A stretch of DNA of 64,000 bases from Geomonas subterranea (GCF_019063845.1 NZ_CP077683.1:1054001-1118000); one strand, 5' to 3'; shown: positions 8,795 to 17,661, counted from the stretch's first letter. Numbers and translations are program-made. The notes: generated from the letters alone by a model not told the origin.

Positions 8795-8823
8795 AATATA
8801 CACACCGCAAAGGGCATCGTCAA
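8795..8823 (-). promoter_or_regulatory. Sigma70-type promoter for the dodecaheme cytochrome
   Basis: On the minus strand TTGACG (8823-8818), 17-base spacer, TATATT (8800-8795). The predicted transcript would have a leader of about 45 bases, too short for a cyclic-dinucleotide riboswitch of the kind found before other Geobacter cytochromes. Confidence 0.75.
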
Positions 8824-8882
8824 TTCAAAACTATTGATTGTTTTTTATGTTTGGCCGTTTAGGCCATGTTACAGGAGGGAAG

Positions 8883-9401
8883 ATGAAAACGATTTTGCTC
8901 TCCCTTTTGATGCTGATTCTCCTCACCCCGACCGTCGCCCGCGCCGCCTTCTACCAGTGGACCGACGCCGACGGGGTGGTCCATTTCACCGACAATCGCA
9001 GCCACATCCCGAAGCAGTACCGCGAGAAGGCGCACCGGGTGGATGTCTCCGATACCGCGCCTGCTGTCGTGACTCCCGGCAATGAAGTTGTAACCCGGCC
9101 GGCCCCACCAACGACCGTCGAACCTGGCGGGCATGGCGAGAGCTGGTGGCGCGAACGCTACAAGTCGCTGCGAACCGAGCTCAAGGCCCTCCAGGACGAG
9201 CGGGCCGGCAAGGAGCAGCAACTGGTTGAACTGCGTCGCAAGCGGACCATCTTCCAGCGCGCCCGCGACCGTGCGGCGATCAACACCATGGAGGCCCAGG
9301 TCTCTACCCTCGATGCCAGGATAAGCGAGATGCTGAACCGGATCGCCGCGCTCGAGCTTGCCGCCGCCCAGGCCGGGGTACCCGTAGAGTGGCGTCAGTA
9401 G
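8883..9401 (+). CDS. Exported DUF4124-domain protein with coiled coil
   Basis: A 172-residue envelope protein. The signal peptide MKTILLSLLMLILLTPTVARA leads directly into a DUF4124-like segment (AFYQWTDADGVVHFTDNRS), a short domain common in exported proteobacterial proteins. A proline-rich linker (residues 60-75) and a charged coiled coil of about 70 residues (RTELKALQDERAGKEQQL onward) follow. ATG at 8883 has CAGGAGGG 3-4 bases before it; the upstream in-frame codons would bury the signal peptide. It is divergent from the cytochrome gene. The role is unknown. Confidence 0.75.
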   Translation: MKTILLSLLMLILLTPTVARAAFYQWTDADGVVHFTDNRSHIPKQYREKAHRVDVSDTAPAVVTPGNEVVTRPAPPTTVEPGGHGESWWRERYKSLRTELKALQDERAGKEQQLVELRRKRTIFQRARDRAAINTMEAQVSTLDARISEMLNRIAALELAAAQAGVPVEWRQ

Positions 9402-9425
9402 CTTGCTGGCGAATTTTATTAGCGG

Positions 9426-9454
9426 TTGCGGGGCTAGTTAAGCTGTGCTATAAA
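9426..9454 (+). promoter_or_regulatory. Sigma70-type promoter for nadC-birA
   Basis: TTGCGG (9426-9431), 17-base spacer, TATAAA (9449-9454), ending 35 bases before the nadC start. Confidence 0.65.
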
Positions 9455-9489
9455 AAACTGCCGCTTAACTCAGGGAGAGCCCGGATAAC

Positions 9490-10320
9490 ATGAACCAAAT
9501 CGATAACATAATAGATAACGCCCTCGCCGAGGATATACACACCGGCGATATCACCACGCTCTCTGTCGTAGCCACCCCGCGCCGCATGCGCGCGCGGCTT
9601 GTCGCCAAGGAGGAGATGGTCCTATCAGGTATCGACGTGGCCCGTCGTGTCTTCGCCAGGCTCGACGCCGGCATCGTCTTCACCGCGCACTACCAGGATG
9701 GCGCCCGCCTGCAAAAGGGTGACATCATCGCCGTGATGGAGGGTAACGCCGCGACTCTTTTGCAGGGAGAAAGGGTATCCCTGAACCTGCTGCAGAGGAT
9801 GTCCGGCATCGCCACCCAGACCGCCGCCTACGTGAAGGAACTGGAAGGGACCGGCGCCCGCGTCGTCGACACCAGGAAGACCACCCCGGGGCTGCGCGTG
9901 CTGGAGAAATACTCTGTGAGGGTAGGGGGGGGCACCAACCACCGTACCGGCCTTTACGACGGGGTCCTCATCAAGGAAAACCATATCGCTGCCGCTGGCG
10001 GCATCGCCGAGGCGGTGCGCGCAGCCCGTGCCTACATCCCGCACACCTTGAAGATCGAGGTGGAGACCGAGACGCTGGACGAGGTGCAGCAGGCGCTTGA
10101 GGCCGGTGCCGACATCATCATGCTGGACAACATGTCCCTTGAGCAGATGACCGAGGCAGTGGGAATAATAAATAAGAGGGCGCTGGTCGAGGCGTCCGGG
10201 GGGGTGAACCTGAAAACGATCAGGTCCATAGCCCTGACCGGTGTGGATATCATATCGGTTGGAGCGCTCACCCACTCGGTACGCGCGACCGACATTTCAA
10301 TGCTGATGGAGGGCGTTTGA
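9490..10320 (+). CDS. nadC: Nicotinate-nucleotide pyrophosphorylase (carboxylating)
   Basis: Quinolinate phosphoribosyltransferase of de novo NAD synthesis: quinolinate and PRPP to nicotinate mononucleotide. The 276-residue protein has DTRKTTPGLRVLEKYSVRVG and GGTNHRTGLYDGVLIKENHI, which carry the quinolinate and PRPP-binding lysines and arginines, then IEVETETLDE and IMLDNM. The ATG follows GGGAGAG. Its stop overlaps the TTG start of birA (TTGA), so the two are probably coupled; a sigma70-like promoter lies just upstream. Confidence 0.96.
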   Translation: MNQIDNIIDNALAEDIHTGDITTLSVVATPRRMRARLVAKEEMVLSGIDVARRVFARLDAGIVFTAHYQDGARLQKGDIIAVMEGNAATLLQGERVSLNLLQRMSGIATQTAAYVKELEGTGARVVDTRKTTPGLRVLEKYSVRVGGGTNHRTGLYDGVLIKENHIAAAGGIAEAVRAARAYIPHTLKIEVETETLDEVQQALEAGADIIMLDNMSLEQMTEAVGIINKRALVEASGGVNLKTIRSIALTGVDIISVGALTHSVRATDISMLMEGV

Positions 10321-11300
10321 AAGACTCCGGGGTAGACGGCAGGATCATCGAGCTGTTCCGCTCCGGCGACGGGGTGGTTTCCGGCGCCGCGCTGAGCCGC
10401 CTCCTGGGGGTGTCGCGAACCGCAGTCTGGAAGCACGTCAAGGGGCTCCGCGCCAGCGGGTACCTGATCGAAGCCGTTCCCTCCAAGGGTTACCGGTTGC
10501 TCTCTTCACCCAAAGTTCTCACCCAGTTGGATCTCTCAGCAGGCCTCGCCACCACGAGAATCGGCACCAGCATCATCTGCCTCAAGGAAACCGAGTCCAC
10601 CAACCAGGTCGCTTTCAGGATGGCCGAAGAAGGTGCTGCCGAAGGGACTGTGGTCATCGCCGATGCCCAGAGCGCCGGTAAGGGGAGGCTCGGTCGCATC
10701 TGGCTTTCGCCCCCCGGCGTAAATCTCTACTGTTCCGTGGTTCTGCGTCCCGCCATCGCACCGATGGCCGCCTGCCAGCTCACCTTCTTGTCCGTGGTCG
10801 CCGTGGCCCGCACCATCGAGAGTTGCACCGCGTTAACGCCGCAGATCAAGTGGCCTAACGACATCCTGATCAACGGCAAGAAGGTCGCCGGGCTTTTGAA
10901 CGAGATGAACGCGGAGACCGAGAAGGTCAACTTCGTGGTGCTCGGCATCGGGGTGAACCTCAACCTGGACATGTCGTCGATATCGGAGTCGCTACTGCGC
11001 CACCCGGCAACATCCCTTCTGGAGCAGGGGGGCGCCGAGGTGGACCGGCTCGCTTTCACCCGGGCGCTCCTGGTGGAACTGGACCGGCTTTACGACGTGT
11101 TCCTGCGCGAGGGGGAGGGTCCGGTGCGGGCCGAATGGCTGGAGCGTTCCGCCATCAAGGGGCGCAACGTCAAGGTGAGCCAGGGGGAGCGGGAATTCGT
11201 GGGGATGGTGCAGGGGGTGGACTCCTTCGGTGCCTTACTGGTGCAGTTGTCCGACGGAAAGGTGGAGACCGTCCTCTCCGGCGACGTCGCGCTCATCTAA
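10317..11300 (+). CDS. birA: Bifunctional biotin--[acetyl-CoA-carboxylase] ligase / biotin repressor
   Basis: Activates biotin with ATP and attaches it to carrier proteins. At 327 residues it has the full three-part BirA plan: an N-terminal winged helix (LLGVSRTAVWKHVKGLRASG, residues 26-46), the catalytic core with SAGKGRLGRIWLSPPG and KWPNDILINGKKVAGLL, and a C-terminal SH3-like domain (QGVDSFGALLVQL). The DNA-binding domain implies it also represses biotin genes, though no biotin operator is seen here. The TTG start overlaps the nadC stop. Confidence 0.94.
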   Translation: MKDSGVDGRIIELFRSGDGVVSGAALSRLLGVSRTAVWKHVKGLRASGYLIEAVPSKGYRLLSSPKVLTQLDLSAGLATTRIGTSIICLKETESTNQVAFRMAEEGAAEGTVVIADAQSAGKGRLGRIWLSPPGVNLYCSVVLRPAIAPMAACQLTFLSVVAVARTIESCTALTPQIKWPNDILINGKKVAGLLNEMNAETEKVNFVVLGIGVNLNLDMSSISESLLRHPATSLLEQGGAEVDRLAFTRALLVELDRLYDVFLREGEGPVRAEWLERSAIKGRNVKVSQGEREFVGMVQGVDSFGALLVQLSDGKVETVLSGDVALI

Positions 11301-11306
11301 GACCTG

Positions 11307-11414
11307 CTCACGCAAAGCCGCAAAGGCGCAGAGAAAAGCAGAGCCTTTTGCGCGTGAGTGATGTTTGATATTTGTTACAGGTATTTGCTTTGCGTCTTTG
11401 CGGCTTTGCGTGAG
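11307..11414. repeat. Inverted repeat with 24-bp arms between birA and coaX
   Basis: CTCACGCAAAGCCGCAAAGG plus CGCA (11307-11330) and its inverted copy (11391-11414) match at 23 of 24 positions around a 60-base spacer. Each arm also contains a CGCAAAG direct repeat. The right arm ends 9 bases before the coaX ribosome binding site. Confidence 0.85.
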
Positions 11415-11433
11415 GCGCAGTTTGGAGGTTGGC

Positions 11434-12201
11434 TTGCTTTTGGTGATCGACGTCGGGAACAGCAACATCGTTCTCGGGATTTACGATGAGGAACGATTGG
11501 TTCAAGACTGGCGGGTTTCCACCGACAAGTCCAAGACCATCGACGAGTACGGCATCCTGTTCCACGACCTGTTCCGCCTGTCCGGCATCGTGTTCTCGGA
11601 CGTGAAGGACATCATTGTCTCCTCGGTGGTGCCGACCCTGACCGGCGTGCTGGAGAAACTGGCCCGCCAGTACTTCAAGATCAACCCCTACGTGGTGGGA
11701 CCCGGCATCAAAACCGGCATGCCGATCCACTACGACAACCCCAAAGAGGTTGGTGCGGACCGGATCGTCAACGCCATCGCGGGGTTTGAAAAGTACCGCT
11801 CGCCGCTCATCATCGTGGACTTCGGCACCGCCACCACCTTCGACTACGTCAACAAGAAGGGGGAGTACTGCGGCGGCGCCATCGCCCCCGGGCTCGCCAT
11901 CTCCATGGAGGCCCTGTTCCAGAAAGCGAGCAAGCTGCCGCGTGTGGATATCGCCCGCCCCCCCAGCATCATCGCCAAGAACACGGTGAACTCGATGCAG
12001 GCCGGGATCTTCTTCGGCTACGTGGGGCTCGTTGACGGCATCGTGCAGCGCATGAAGGCCGAGGGGAAGGAGAACCTCAAGGTGATCGCCACCGGCGGGC
12101 TCGCCTCGCTGATTGCGCCGGAATCGAGCACCATCGAGGCGGTGGATGAGTTCCTCACCCTGGAAGGTCTGCGCATCATCTACAAGAGGAACAAGCCCTA
12201 A
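11434..12201 (+). CDS. coaX: Type III pantothenate kinase
   Basis: Phosphorylates pantothenate, the first step of coenzyme A synthesis, using the acetate-kinase-type fold. Motifs are [15 protein letters not shown] (phosphate 1 site), [15 protein letters not shown] and [15 protein letters not shown], followed by [16 protein letters not shown]. The TTG at 11434 gives the usual MLLVIDVGN start, with GGAGGT just upstream; a reading frame from 11365 would run through the repeat arm and is not supported. Length is 255 residues, normal for the family. Confidence 0.93.
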   Translation: MLLVIDVGNSNIVLGIYDEERLVQDWRVSTDKSKTIDEYGILFHDLFRLSGIVFSDVKDIIVSSVVPTLTGVLEKLARQYFKINPYVVGPGIKTGMPIHYDNPKEVGADRIVNAIAGFEKYRSPLIIVDFGTATTFDYVNKKGEYCGGAIAPGLAISMEALFQKASKLPRVDIARPPSIIAKNTVNSMQAGIFFGYVGLVDGIVQRMKAEGKENLKVIATGGLASLIAPESSTIEAVDEFLTLEGLRIIYKRNKP

Positions 12202-12424
12202 GGGCAGGTGCACCGGGCTCTTCCCAATAATTCCGTTTGTGGAATAGTCCGTTTTAAATCAGGAGTCGGTTCACACGCGCAGATAGCGGGTGAGGGAGGT
12301 ACGCCAAAATCCATTGAGAGTTCAGCCAGGTAGTTGGTAGTTGTTTGTTTCGTCAGCTTCGCTCAAGTCGGTTTCTCGTTGAAGCGTAGGTCATTCATGA
12401 TCTTCATTCTAAAGGGAGGGCACT

Positions 12425-14524
12425 ATGGGAAGGTATGAAACGGCAAAACTGCGTAACCTCGGTATTGTAGCTCACGGCGGTGCCGGTAAGACCTCGCTGG
12501 CCGAGGCGATCCTGTTCGATACGGGCATGATCGACCGGCTGGGGAGGGTGGACGACGGCAGCTCCACCATGGATTTCGAGCCCGAAGAGATCAAGCGCCG
12601 GATCTCGATCACCTCCTCCCTGGACCACTGCGAGTGGAAAGGGCACTCCCTCCACATAGTGGACACCCCGGGATACGGCAACTTCATCGCCGATACCCGC
12701 GCCTGCATGAGGACGCTCGACTGCGCCGTTGTGATCCTCTCCGCCATCTCCGGCGTGAAGGTTCAGACCGAGGAGGTCTGGCAGTGGGCCAACGAGTTCG
12801 AGGTCCCGCGCATCGCCTTCGTGAACAAGATGGACCGGGAGCGTGCCAGCTTCCTGCGCGCCATCGACGACATGGAGAAGGCCCTGGGGGCGAGGGGGGT
12901 CGCGGTGCAGATGCCGCTGGGCGCCGAGGAGAACTTCGAAGGGGTCATCGACCTGGTGCGTATGAAGGCCTACCGCTACCAGAAGGACCTCTCCGGGAAG
13001 TTCACCGAGGGGGAGATCCCGGCCGAGTACCTCGACGATGCCAAGCGTCTCAGGGAGATGATGGTCGAGACCGTGGCCGAGGCGTACGACGCGCTGACCG
13101 AGAAGTTTCTCGATACCGGTGAACTTTCCGAGGAGGAGATCCTCGACGGCCTCAGGGTCGGCACCATGCGCAGCACCTTCACCGCGGTCTTCTGCGGCTC
13201 GGCCGCGATGAACATCGGCGTCGCGCAGCTGTTGGATGGCATCTGCGACTTCCTGCCGTCGCCCCTTGATCGCACCAAGGCGGTCGGGATCGATCCGAAA
13301 ACCGAGCAGGTCATCGAGCGCGCTCCGTCCGAGAGCGAGCCGTTCTCGGCTCTGGTCTTCAAGACCACCTCCGACCCCTACACCGGCAAGATCACTATCT
13401 TCCGGGTGTACTCCGGGGTCCTGAACTCCGACTCGCTGGTCTACAACTCGACCAAGGGGGTCCAGGAGCGCATCGGCCAGATCTTCGAGCTGGAAGGGAA
13501 GAAGCAGCACCCGATCAAGCAGGCCGTCGCGGGCGACATCGTGGCCGTAGCGAAACTTAAGGAAACGGTGACCGGCGACACGCTCTGCGACGAGGCGAAA
13601 CCGATCGTGTACGAACCGGCCCAGCCGCTGCAGCCGGTGATCTCCTACGCCATCGAGCCCAAGACCAAGAATGACGAGGACAAGATCCACAGCGCCCTGC
13701 AGCGCATGATCGAAGAGGACCCGACCATCGAGAGCCACCGCGACCCGCAGACCCGCGAGTTCATCATCTCCGGGATGGGGCAGGTGCACCTTGAAGTCGT
13801 GGTCGAGAAGTTGAAGCGCAAGTTCGGCGTCGACGTCATCCTGAAGACCCCGAAGGTCCCATATCTCGAGACCATCCGCGGCACCGCCAAGGTGCAGGGG
13901 AAATACAAGAAGCAGTCCGGCGGGCGCGGCCAGTACGGCGACTGCTGGATCGAGCTGTCGCCGCTGCCGCGCGGCGAAGGGTACAAGTTCGAGGACAAGA
14001 TCGTGGGGGGCGTCATCCCGCGCCAGTACATCCCCGCAGTAGACAAGGGGATCCAGGAGGCGGCCAAGGAAGGGTTCCTCGCGGGGAACCCGGTGGTGGA
14101 CTTCAAGGTGGCGCTCTTCGACGGCTCCTTCCACACCGTCGACTCCTCCGAGATGGCCTTCAAGGTCGCCGGCTCCATGGCGTTCAAGAAGGCGATGGAA
14201 CAATGCAAGCCGGTACTGCTTGAGCCGATCGTCAACATGAAGATCACCGTCCCGGATGAAAACATGGGCGACGTGATCGGCGATCTCAACTCCAGGCGCG
14301 GCAAGGTGGTGGGGGTGGAGCCGAAGGCGAACTCGCAGATCATCAGGAGCGTGGTGCCGATGTCGGAAGTTCTGACCTACTCCAACGACCTGCGCTCCAT
14401 GACCAGCGACCGCGGCATGTTCACCTCCGAGTTCTCGCACTACGAAGAGGTCCCCAGCCACCTGGCGCAGAAGATCATCGCCGAGGCCCAGGACCCGAAG
14501 AACAATAACCACAAAAGCGCCTAA
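12425..14524 (+). CDS. Elongation factor G paralogue (EF-G-2 type)
   Basis: A 699-residue translational GTPase with the five-domain plan of EF-G. The P-loop is AHGGAGKTSLAE, G3 is VDTPGYGNF and G4 is VNKMD. Switch I reads RRISITSS instead of the RGITI of canonical EF-G, and the protein matches the second-class EF-G proteins (such as Thermus EF-G-2) rather than the str-operon fusA product. Domain IV has SGGRGQYGDCWIE. It may act in a special translation or ribosome-recycling step; this is inference. ATG follows AAAGGGAGGG. It has a 223-base upstream region without a clear promoter and no ribosomal-protein genes nearby. Confidence 0.85.
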   Translation: MGRYETAKLRNLGIVAHGGAGKTSLAEAILFDTGMIDRLGRVDDGSSTMDFEPEEIKRRISITSSLDHCEWKGHSLHIVDTPGYGNFIADTRACMRTLDCAVVILSAISGVKVQTEEVWQWANEFEVPRIAFVNKMDRERASFLRAIDDMEKALGARGVAVQMPLGAEENFEGVIDLVRMKAYRYQKDLSGKFTEGEIPAEYLDDAKRLREMMVETVAEAYDALTEKFLDTGELSEEEILDGLRVGTMRSTFTAVFCGSAAMNIGVAQLLDGICDFLPSPLDRTKAVGIDPKTEQVIERAPSESEPFSALVFKTTSDPYTGKITIFRVYSGVLNSDSLVYNSTKGVQERIGQIFELEGKKQHPIKQAVAGDIVAVAKLKETVTGDTLCDEAKPIVYEPAQPLQPVISYAIEPKTKNDEDKIHSALQRMIEEDPTIESHRDPQTREFIISGMGQVHLEVVVEKLKRKFGVDVILKTPKVPYLETIRGTAKVQGKYKKQSGGRGQYGDCWIELSPLPRGEGYKFEDKIVGGVIPRQYIPAVDKGIQEAAKEGFLAGNPVVDFKVALFDGSFHTVDSSEMAFKVAGSMAFKKAMEQCKPVLLEPIVNMKITVPDENMGDVIGDLNSRRGKVVGVEPKANSQIIRSVVPMSEVLTYSNDLRSMTSDRGMFTSEFSHYEEVPSHLAQKIIAEAQDPKNNNHKSA

Positions 14525-14545
14525 CTGAAGCTTTCAGCTTGGCTG

Positions 14546-14626
14546 CTGCCCGGTCTCCCTTAACGTAGCCTTGGCGAAGGTGGGCGATGTCCACCGTAGC
14601 CTCGGCGAAGGTGGGAGCCCGGGCAG
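14546..14626. repeat. Stem-loop enclosing two copies of a CGTAGCC(T/C)GGCGAAGG unit
   Basis: CGTAGCCTTGGCGAAGGTGG (14564 on) and CGTAGCCTCGGCGAAGGTGG (14595 on) are direct copies differing at one position. They are enclosed by CTGCCCGG (14546-14553) and CCGGGCAG (14619-14626), which can pair. It lies between the EF-G gene and the SPOR gene and has no T tract. Confidence 0.65.
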
Positions 14627-14665
14627 GCTTAATTTCGAATGTCATGACCAGGGAGGATGAGCCAG

Positions 14666-15838
14666 ATGGCGAAGCAATTTACACCGGAAGAAGATGAAAC
14701 CGTGGAACAAAAGAAGAGCTCGCAACAGCGGCTCCTTTTGCTTCTGCTACTGCTCATCGCCCTTTTTGCCTACCTTTACTTTTTCACCGGACTGATCAAG
14801 CCGCGTAATGAGGCCTCCGCGCCTCCGCCGCCCGCGCCCGCCCCGGCCGTCGTGAAAAAGCCGCTGCCGCCGCGCCCCCAGGATGCCGCATCTTCCGCCC
14901 AGGGCACGGCCGGCAAGCCGGGTGAGGCCAAGCCTGGCGAGGCAAATACCGCCCCTGCCGGCAAGCCGGGGGAAGCGAAACCCGCTCCGGCCGCCAAGCC
15001 CGGGGTGCCCGCCGCCGCGGCGGCGAAACCAGGCGCACCGGCACCGGCCGCTCCGGCCGCCAAACCGGCGCCTGCCCCACACCCCGGCAAGCCTGCAGCC
15101 GCTGCACCTGCCGCGGCAGCCAAGGAGGCCAAACCGTCCGCCGCGGCGAAGGAAGCCAAACCCGCCCCGGGTAAGGAGACCAAGCCGGCCGCGAAGGAGG
15201 CGAAACTCGCGGCAAAGGAAGCCAAACCCGCTGCAGCGGCCAAGGAGACCAAACCCGCCGCTGGCAAGGAAGCAAAATCTGCCGCCGCCAAGGAATCCAA
15301 GCCTGCCGCCAAGGAGGTCAAAGAGACCAAGCCCGCCAAGGTAACCAAGGCAACCAAGGCCGCTGCCAAGGCGAAACCGGGCGCGTTCGCCCTGGAACTC
15401 GATACCGAGGTTGCCGAAAGCGAAGTCGCCTCCGTGACCGCCAAGCTCAAAAAGGCCGGTGTCGCACCTGTGGTCACCACCAAGACCCACAAGGGTGAGC
15501 CGATGCACCGTCTGTTCCTGGCCGATTTCGCAAGCCGCGACGAGGCCGCCGAGGAACTCGGGCGCCTGAAAGGGGTGGCGCCCAACGCCTTCATGCTGAA
15601 GGAGGGGGGGCGTTACGCTGTCTACGCCGGCTCCTTCATGAGGGAAGGTAAGGCTGCCGTGGAGCAGGACCGTCTCTACGACAAGGGGGTTCGCCTGGTG
15701 CTTAAAAACGCCAACATCCCGGTGACGGTGGTGAAGGTTCGCGGAGGCAGCTTCGCGGATCCGACCAGCGCCGAGAAGGCGGCGGCCAACCTCAAGAAAA
15801 CCGGACTTTCGGCGAAGGTCGTCAAGGCAGGGAAATAG
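14666..15838 (+). CDS. Single-pass membrane protein with Lys/Ala/Pro-rich linker and SPOR-like domain
   Basis: A 390-residue protein with a short charged N-terminus, one transmembrane segment (LLLLLLLLIALFAYLYFF, about residues 23-40), a 190-residue linker of repeated AKPG, AKEAKPA and KETKPA units, and a C-terminal part (residues about 240-390) with two SPOR-like halves (HRLFLADFASRDEAAEELG and YAVYAGSFMREGKA). SPOR domains bind denuded peptidoglycan, often at division sites. ATG at 14666 has GGGAGG 9 bases upstream; the in-frame ATG at 14657 abuts that site and is rejected. It begins an operon with the next three genes. Confidence 0.75.
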   Translation: MAKQFTPEEDETVEQKKSSQQRLLLLLLLLIALFAYLYFFTGLIKPRNEASAPPPPAPAPAVVKKPLPPRPQDAASSAQGTAGKPGEAKPGEANTAPAGKPGEAKPAPAAKPGVPAAAAAKPGAPAPAAPAAKPAPAPHPGKPAAAAPAAAAKEAKPSAAAKEAKPAPGKETKPAAKEAKLAAKEAKPAAAAKETKPAAGKEAKSAAAKESKPAAKEVKETKPAKVTKATKAAAKAKPGAFALELDTEVAESEVASVTAKLKKAGVAPVVTTKTHKGEPMHRLFLADFASRDEAAEELGRLKGVAPNAFMLKEGGRYAVYAGSFMREGKAAVEQDRLYDKGVRLVLKNANIPVTVVKVRGGSFADPTSAEKAAANLKKTGLSAKVVKAGK

Positions 15839-15842
15839 CCGG

Positions 15843-16757
15843 GTGTCTACGAAAGTAACCTTCAGGATTTCTGCGGCTGCGGCCCCGTACATCGGGGCCG
15901 GCAAGCCCAGGGAGAACCGGCTTCGTGCCGCGTCCGGCGGCGTCGAACTCCCGCCGGGGGACCTGGTGGTGCTTCTGTACTACCTCTGCCACGACTCCGA
16001 CCAGCAGGTGAAACAGCAGGCGATGGCAACGCTGCGTTCGCTTGACCGGCCGCTGCTGGAGCAGGTCCTGTCCGACCGCGAGCTCCATCCTCAGATCCTG
16101 GAGGCCCTGGTGCAACTGCACTGGAAGAGACCCGACGTCGCGCCGCTCCTCTTGGGCCACCCCAACCTGAGCGAGAAGGCCTCGGCCTTTCTCCGGGCGC
16201 AGGGCGTTGCCGCCGCCGCGAACGCTCCCCAGCCGGTGGCGCAACACGCTGCGCCCCACAAGGAGCACGACCTGGAAGAGGTGGATGAGGGGGATGAGGC
16301 TCCCGGTCCGGACGACGACGAGCCTATCGACGAGGAGGAGTACCAGTCCAAGTACCAGATGTCGCAATCGATGGGGGTTAGCGACAAGATCAAGATGGCT
16401 ATGACCGGGGACAAGGAGTGGCGCACCATCCTGATCAAGGACAACAACAAGCTCGTCTCGGGTGCCGCGATCAAGAATCCGCGTATGACCGAATCCGAGG
16501 TGCTCACCATCGCCAAGTCGCAGATACAAAATGACGAGGTGATCCGGGTCATCTGCGCCAACAAGGAGTGGATCAAGAACGGGCAGATCAGGAAGGCCCT
16601 GGTGGAAAACCACAAGACGCCTTTGCCCAACGCGCTCCGCTTCCTGGGGACCCTTGGGGAGAAGGATCTTGCCAACCTCGCCAAAAGCAAGAACATCAGC
16701 ACGGTTATTGCGACGCAGGCGCGCAAGATTCTGTTGAGCAGGAAGGAAAAAGCGTAA
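15843..16757 (+). CDS. Uncharacterised protein next to an MglA-like GTPase
   Basis: I do not recognise the family. The 304-residue protein has an N-terminal helical part with paired helices that look HEAT-like (DLVVLLYYLCHDSD, ILEALVQLHWKRPDVAPLLL, residues 38-120), an acidic linker rich in D and E (residues 138-165), and a C-terminal helical part (about 180-300) containing GDKEWRTILIKDNNKLV and VICANKEWIKNGQIRKAL, which look like two diverged copies of one repeat. GTG at 15843 lies 4 bases after the previous stop. Its position directly before the GTPase gene (16-base gap) suggests an effector or partner. Confidence 0.7.
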   Translation: MSTKVTFRISAAAAPYIGAGKPRENRLRAASGGVELPPGDLVVLLYYLCHDSDQQVKQQAMATLRSLDRPLLEQVLSDRELHPQILEALVQLHWKRPDVAPLLLGHPNLSEKASAFLRAQGVAAAANAPQPVAQHAAPHKEHDLEEVDEGDEAPGPDDDEPIDEEEYQSKYQMSQSMGVSDKIKMAMTGDKEWRTILIKDNNKLVSGAAIKNPRMTESEVLTIAKSQIQNDEVIRVICANKEWIKNGQIRKALVENHKTPLPNALRFLGTLGEKDLANLAKSKNISTVIATQARKILLSRKEKA

Positions 16758-16773
16758 TTCAGGGGGATCTCGC

Positions 16774-17658
16774 ATGGCTCTTGTGAACCAGGCAAAACGC
16801 GAAATAAACGCGAAGATAGTATTTTTCGGGCCCGGGCAGGCGGGGAAGGGTACCAGCCTCCGGCACGTGTTCAACAAGCTGAAACCGGAATTCCGCGGTG
16901 CGTTGAAGGTCATGAGCGTGCAGGGCGCGCGCATGCTGTTCTTCGATTTCACCCCGCCCGGCGACGGCAACGTCGACGGCTTCCGGGTCCGGTTCCACCT
17001 CTACACCGTCTCGGGGCCGCAGGTCGATCCCGCCGCGTGGAAGATGGTCCTCAAGGGCGCCGACGGTGTCGTGTTCGTCGCGGACTCAGCGCCGCAGCGG
17101 CTAGCCGACAATGAAGCCTCGCTTAAACAGCTCGGGGAGTACTTGAGCGGGTACGGCCAGTCCTTGGGGGGCATCCCTGCGATCCTGCAGTACAACAAGA
17201 GCGATCTCCCCGACGCGGCTCCCCTGGACCAGCTGGAACGGCAGCTGAACCCGTCGCGCCTGGTGAGCTTCAAGACCAGCAGCCATACCGGCGATGGGGT
17301 CCTGCAGGGGCTCATGGCGCTGGTGAAGAGCGTTTTGACCGGGCTGCGTGCCAAAGGTACCGAGGCCATATCAAGCGGCGAAGGGCTGCAGCACATGGTG
17401 GAAAGTCCCGCTCCGGCGGCTCCGGCTCACCGTGCCCCGGACGCTCCCCCGGCTGCGCCCGCTCCCGCGCAGGCCCCTGCCGTGCAGGCAACGGCTGCCC
17501 CGGCCATGGCGGCACCCGCGCAAGATGCGCTTTCCCTGGAGATAGCTGGCGACCCGGTGACCGCCGGTGATCTGATCCGCGTTCCGCTCACCATCCGTAG
17601 CGGCGACCGGGAGAAGACCGTGGTGCTGACCCTGTCGCTCGGGCTTTCCGAGGAGTAG
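16774..17658 (+). CDS. MglA-like Ras-family GTPase with altered P-loop and C-terminal extension
   Basis: A 294-residue protein whose first 195 residues match MglA, the bacterial small GTPase of polarity and motility control. Matches include KIVFFGPGQAGKGTSL, FHLYTVSGPQ, GVVFVADSA and the base-recognition motif YNKSD. MglA has GKTT in the P-loop; here it is GKGT, so the residue that normally binds magnesium is glycine. A 55-residue Ala/Pro-rich linker and a small C-terminal domain (DALSLEIAGDPVTAGDLIRV onward) are additions. It may bind but not normally hydrolyse GTP. ATG follows CAGGGGG. Confidence 0.78.
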   Translation: MALVNQAKREINAKIVFFGPGQAGKGTSLRHVFNKLKPEFRGALKVMSVQGARMLFFDFTPPGDGNVDGFRVRFHLYTVSGPQVDPAAWKMVLKGADGVVFVADSAPQRLADNEASLKQLGEYLSGYGQSLGGIPAILQYNKSDLPDAAPLDQLERQLNPSRLVSFKTSSHTGDGVLQGLMALVKSVLTGLRAKGTEAISSGEGLQHMVESPAPAAPAHRAPDAPPAAPAPAQAPAVQATAAPAMAAPAQDALSLEIAGDPVTAGDLIRVPLTIRSGDREKTVVLTLSLGLSEE

Positions 17659-17661
17659 CCG

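Noticed and set aside
7572..8837. 421-residue plus-strand frame across the cytochrome gene
   Set aside because: It is the complement of repeated haem-binding codons; the minus strand has the signal peptide, twelve CxxCH sites, promoter and terminator.
12404..14512. 702-residue minus-strand frame opposite the EF-G gene, and the similar one at 50790-52898 opposite argS
   Set aside because: Both are codon-phase shadows of GC-rich genes with His/Asp/Gly/Val-rich composition and no motif.
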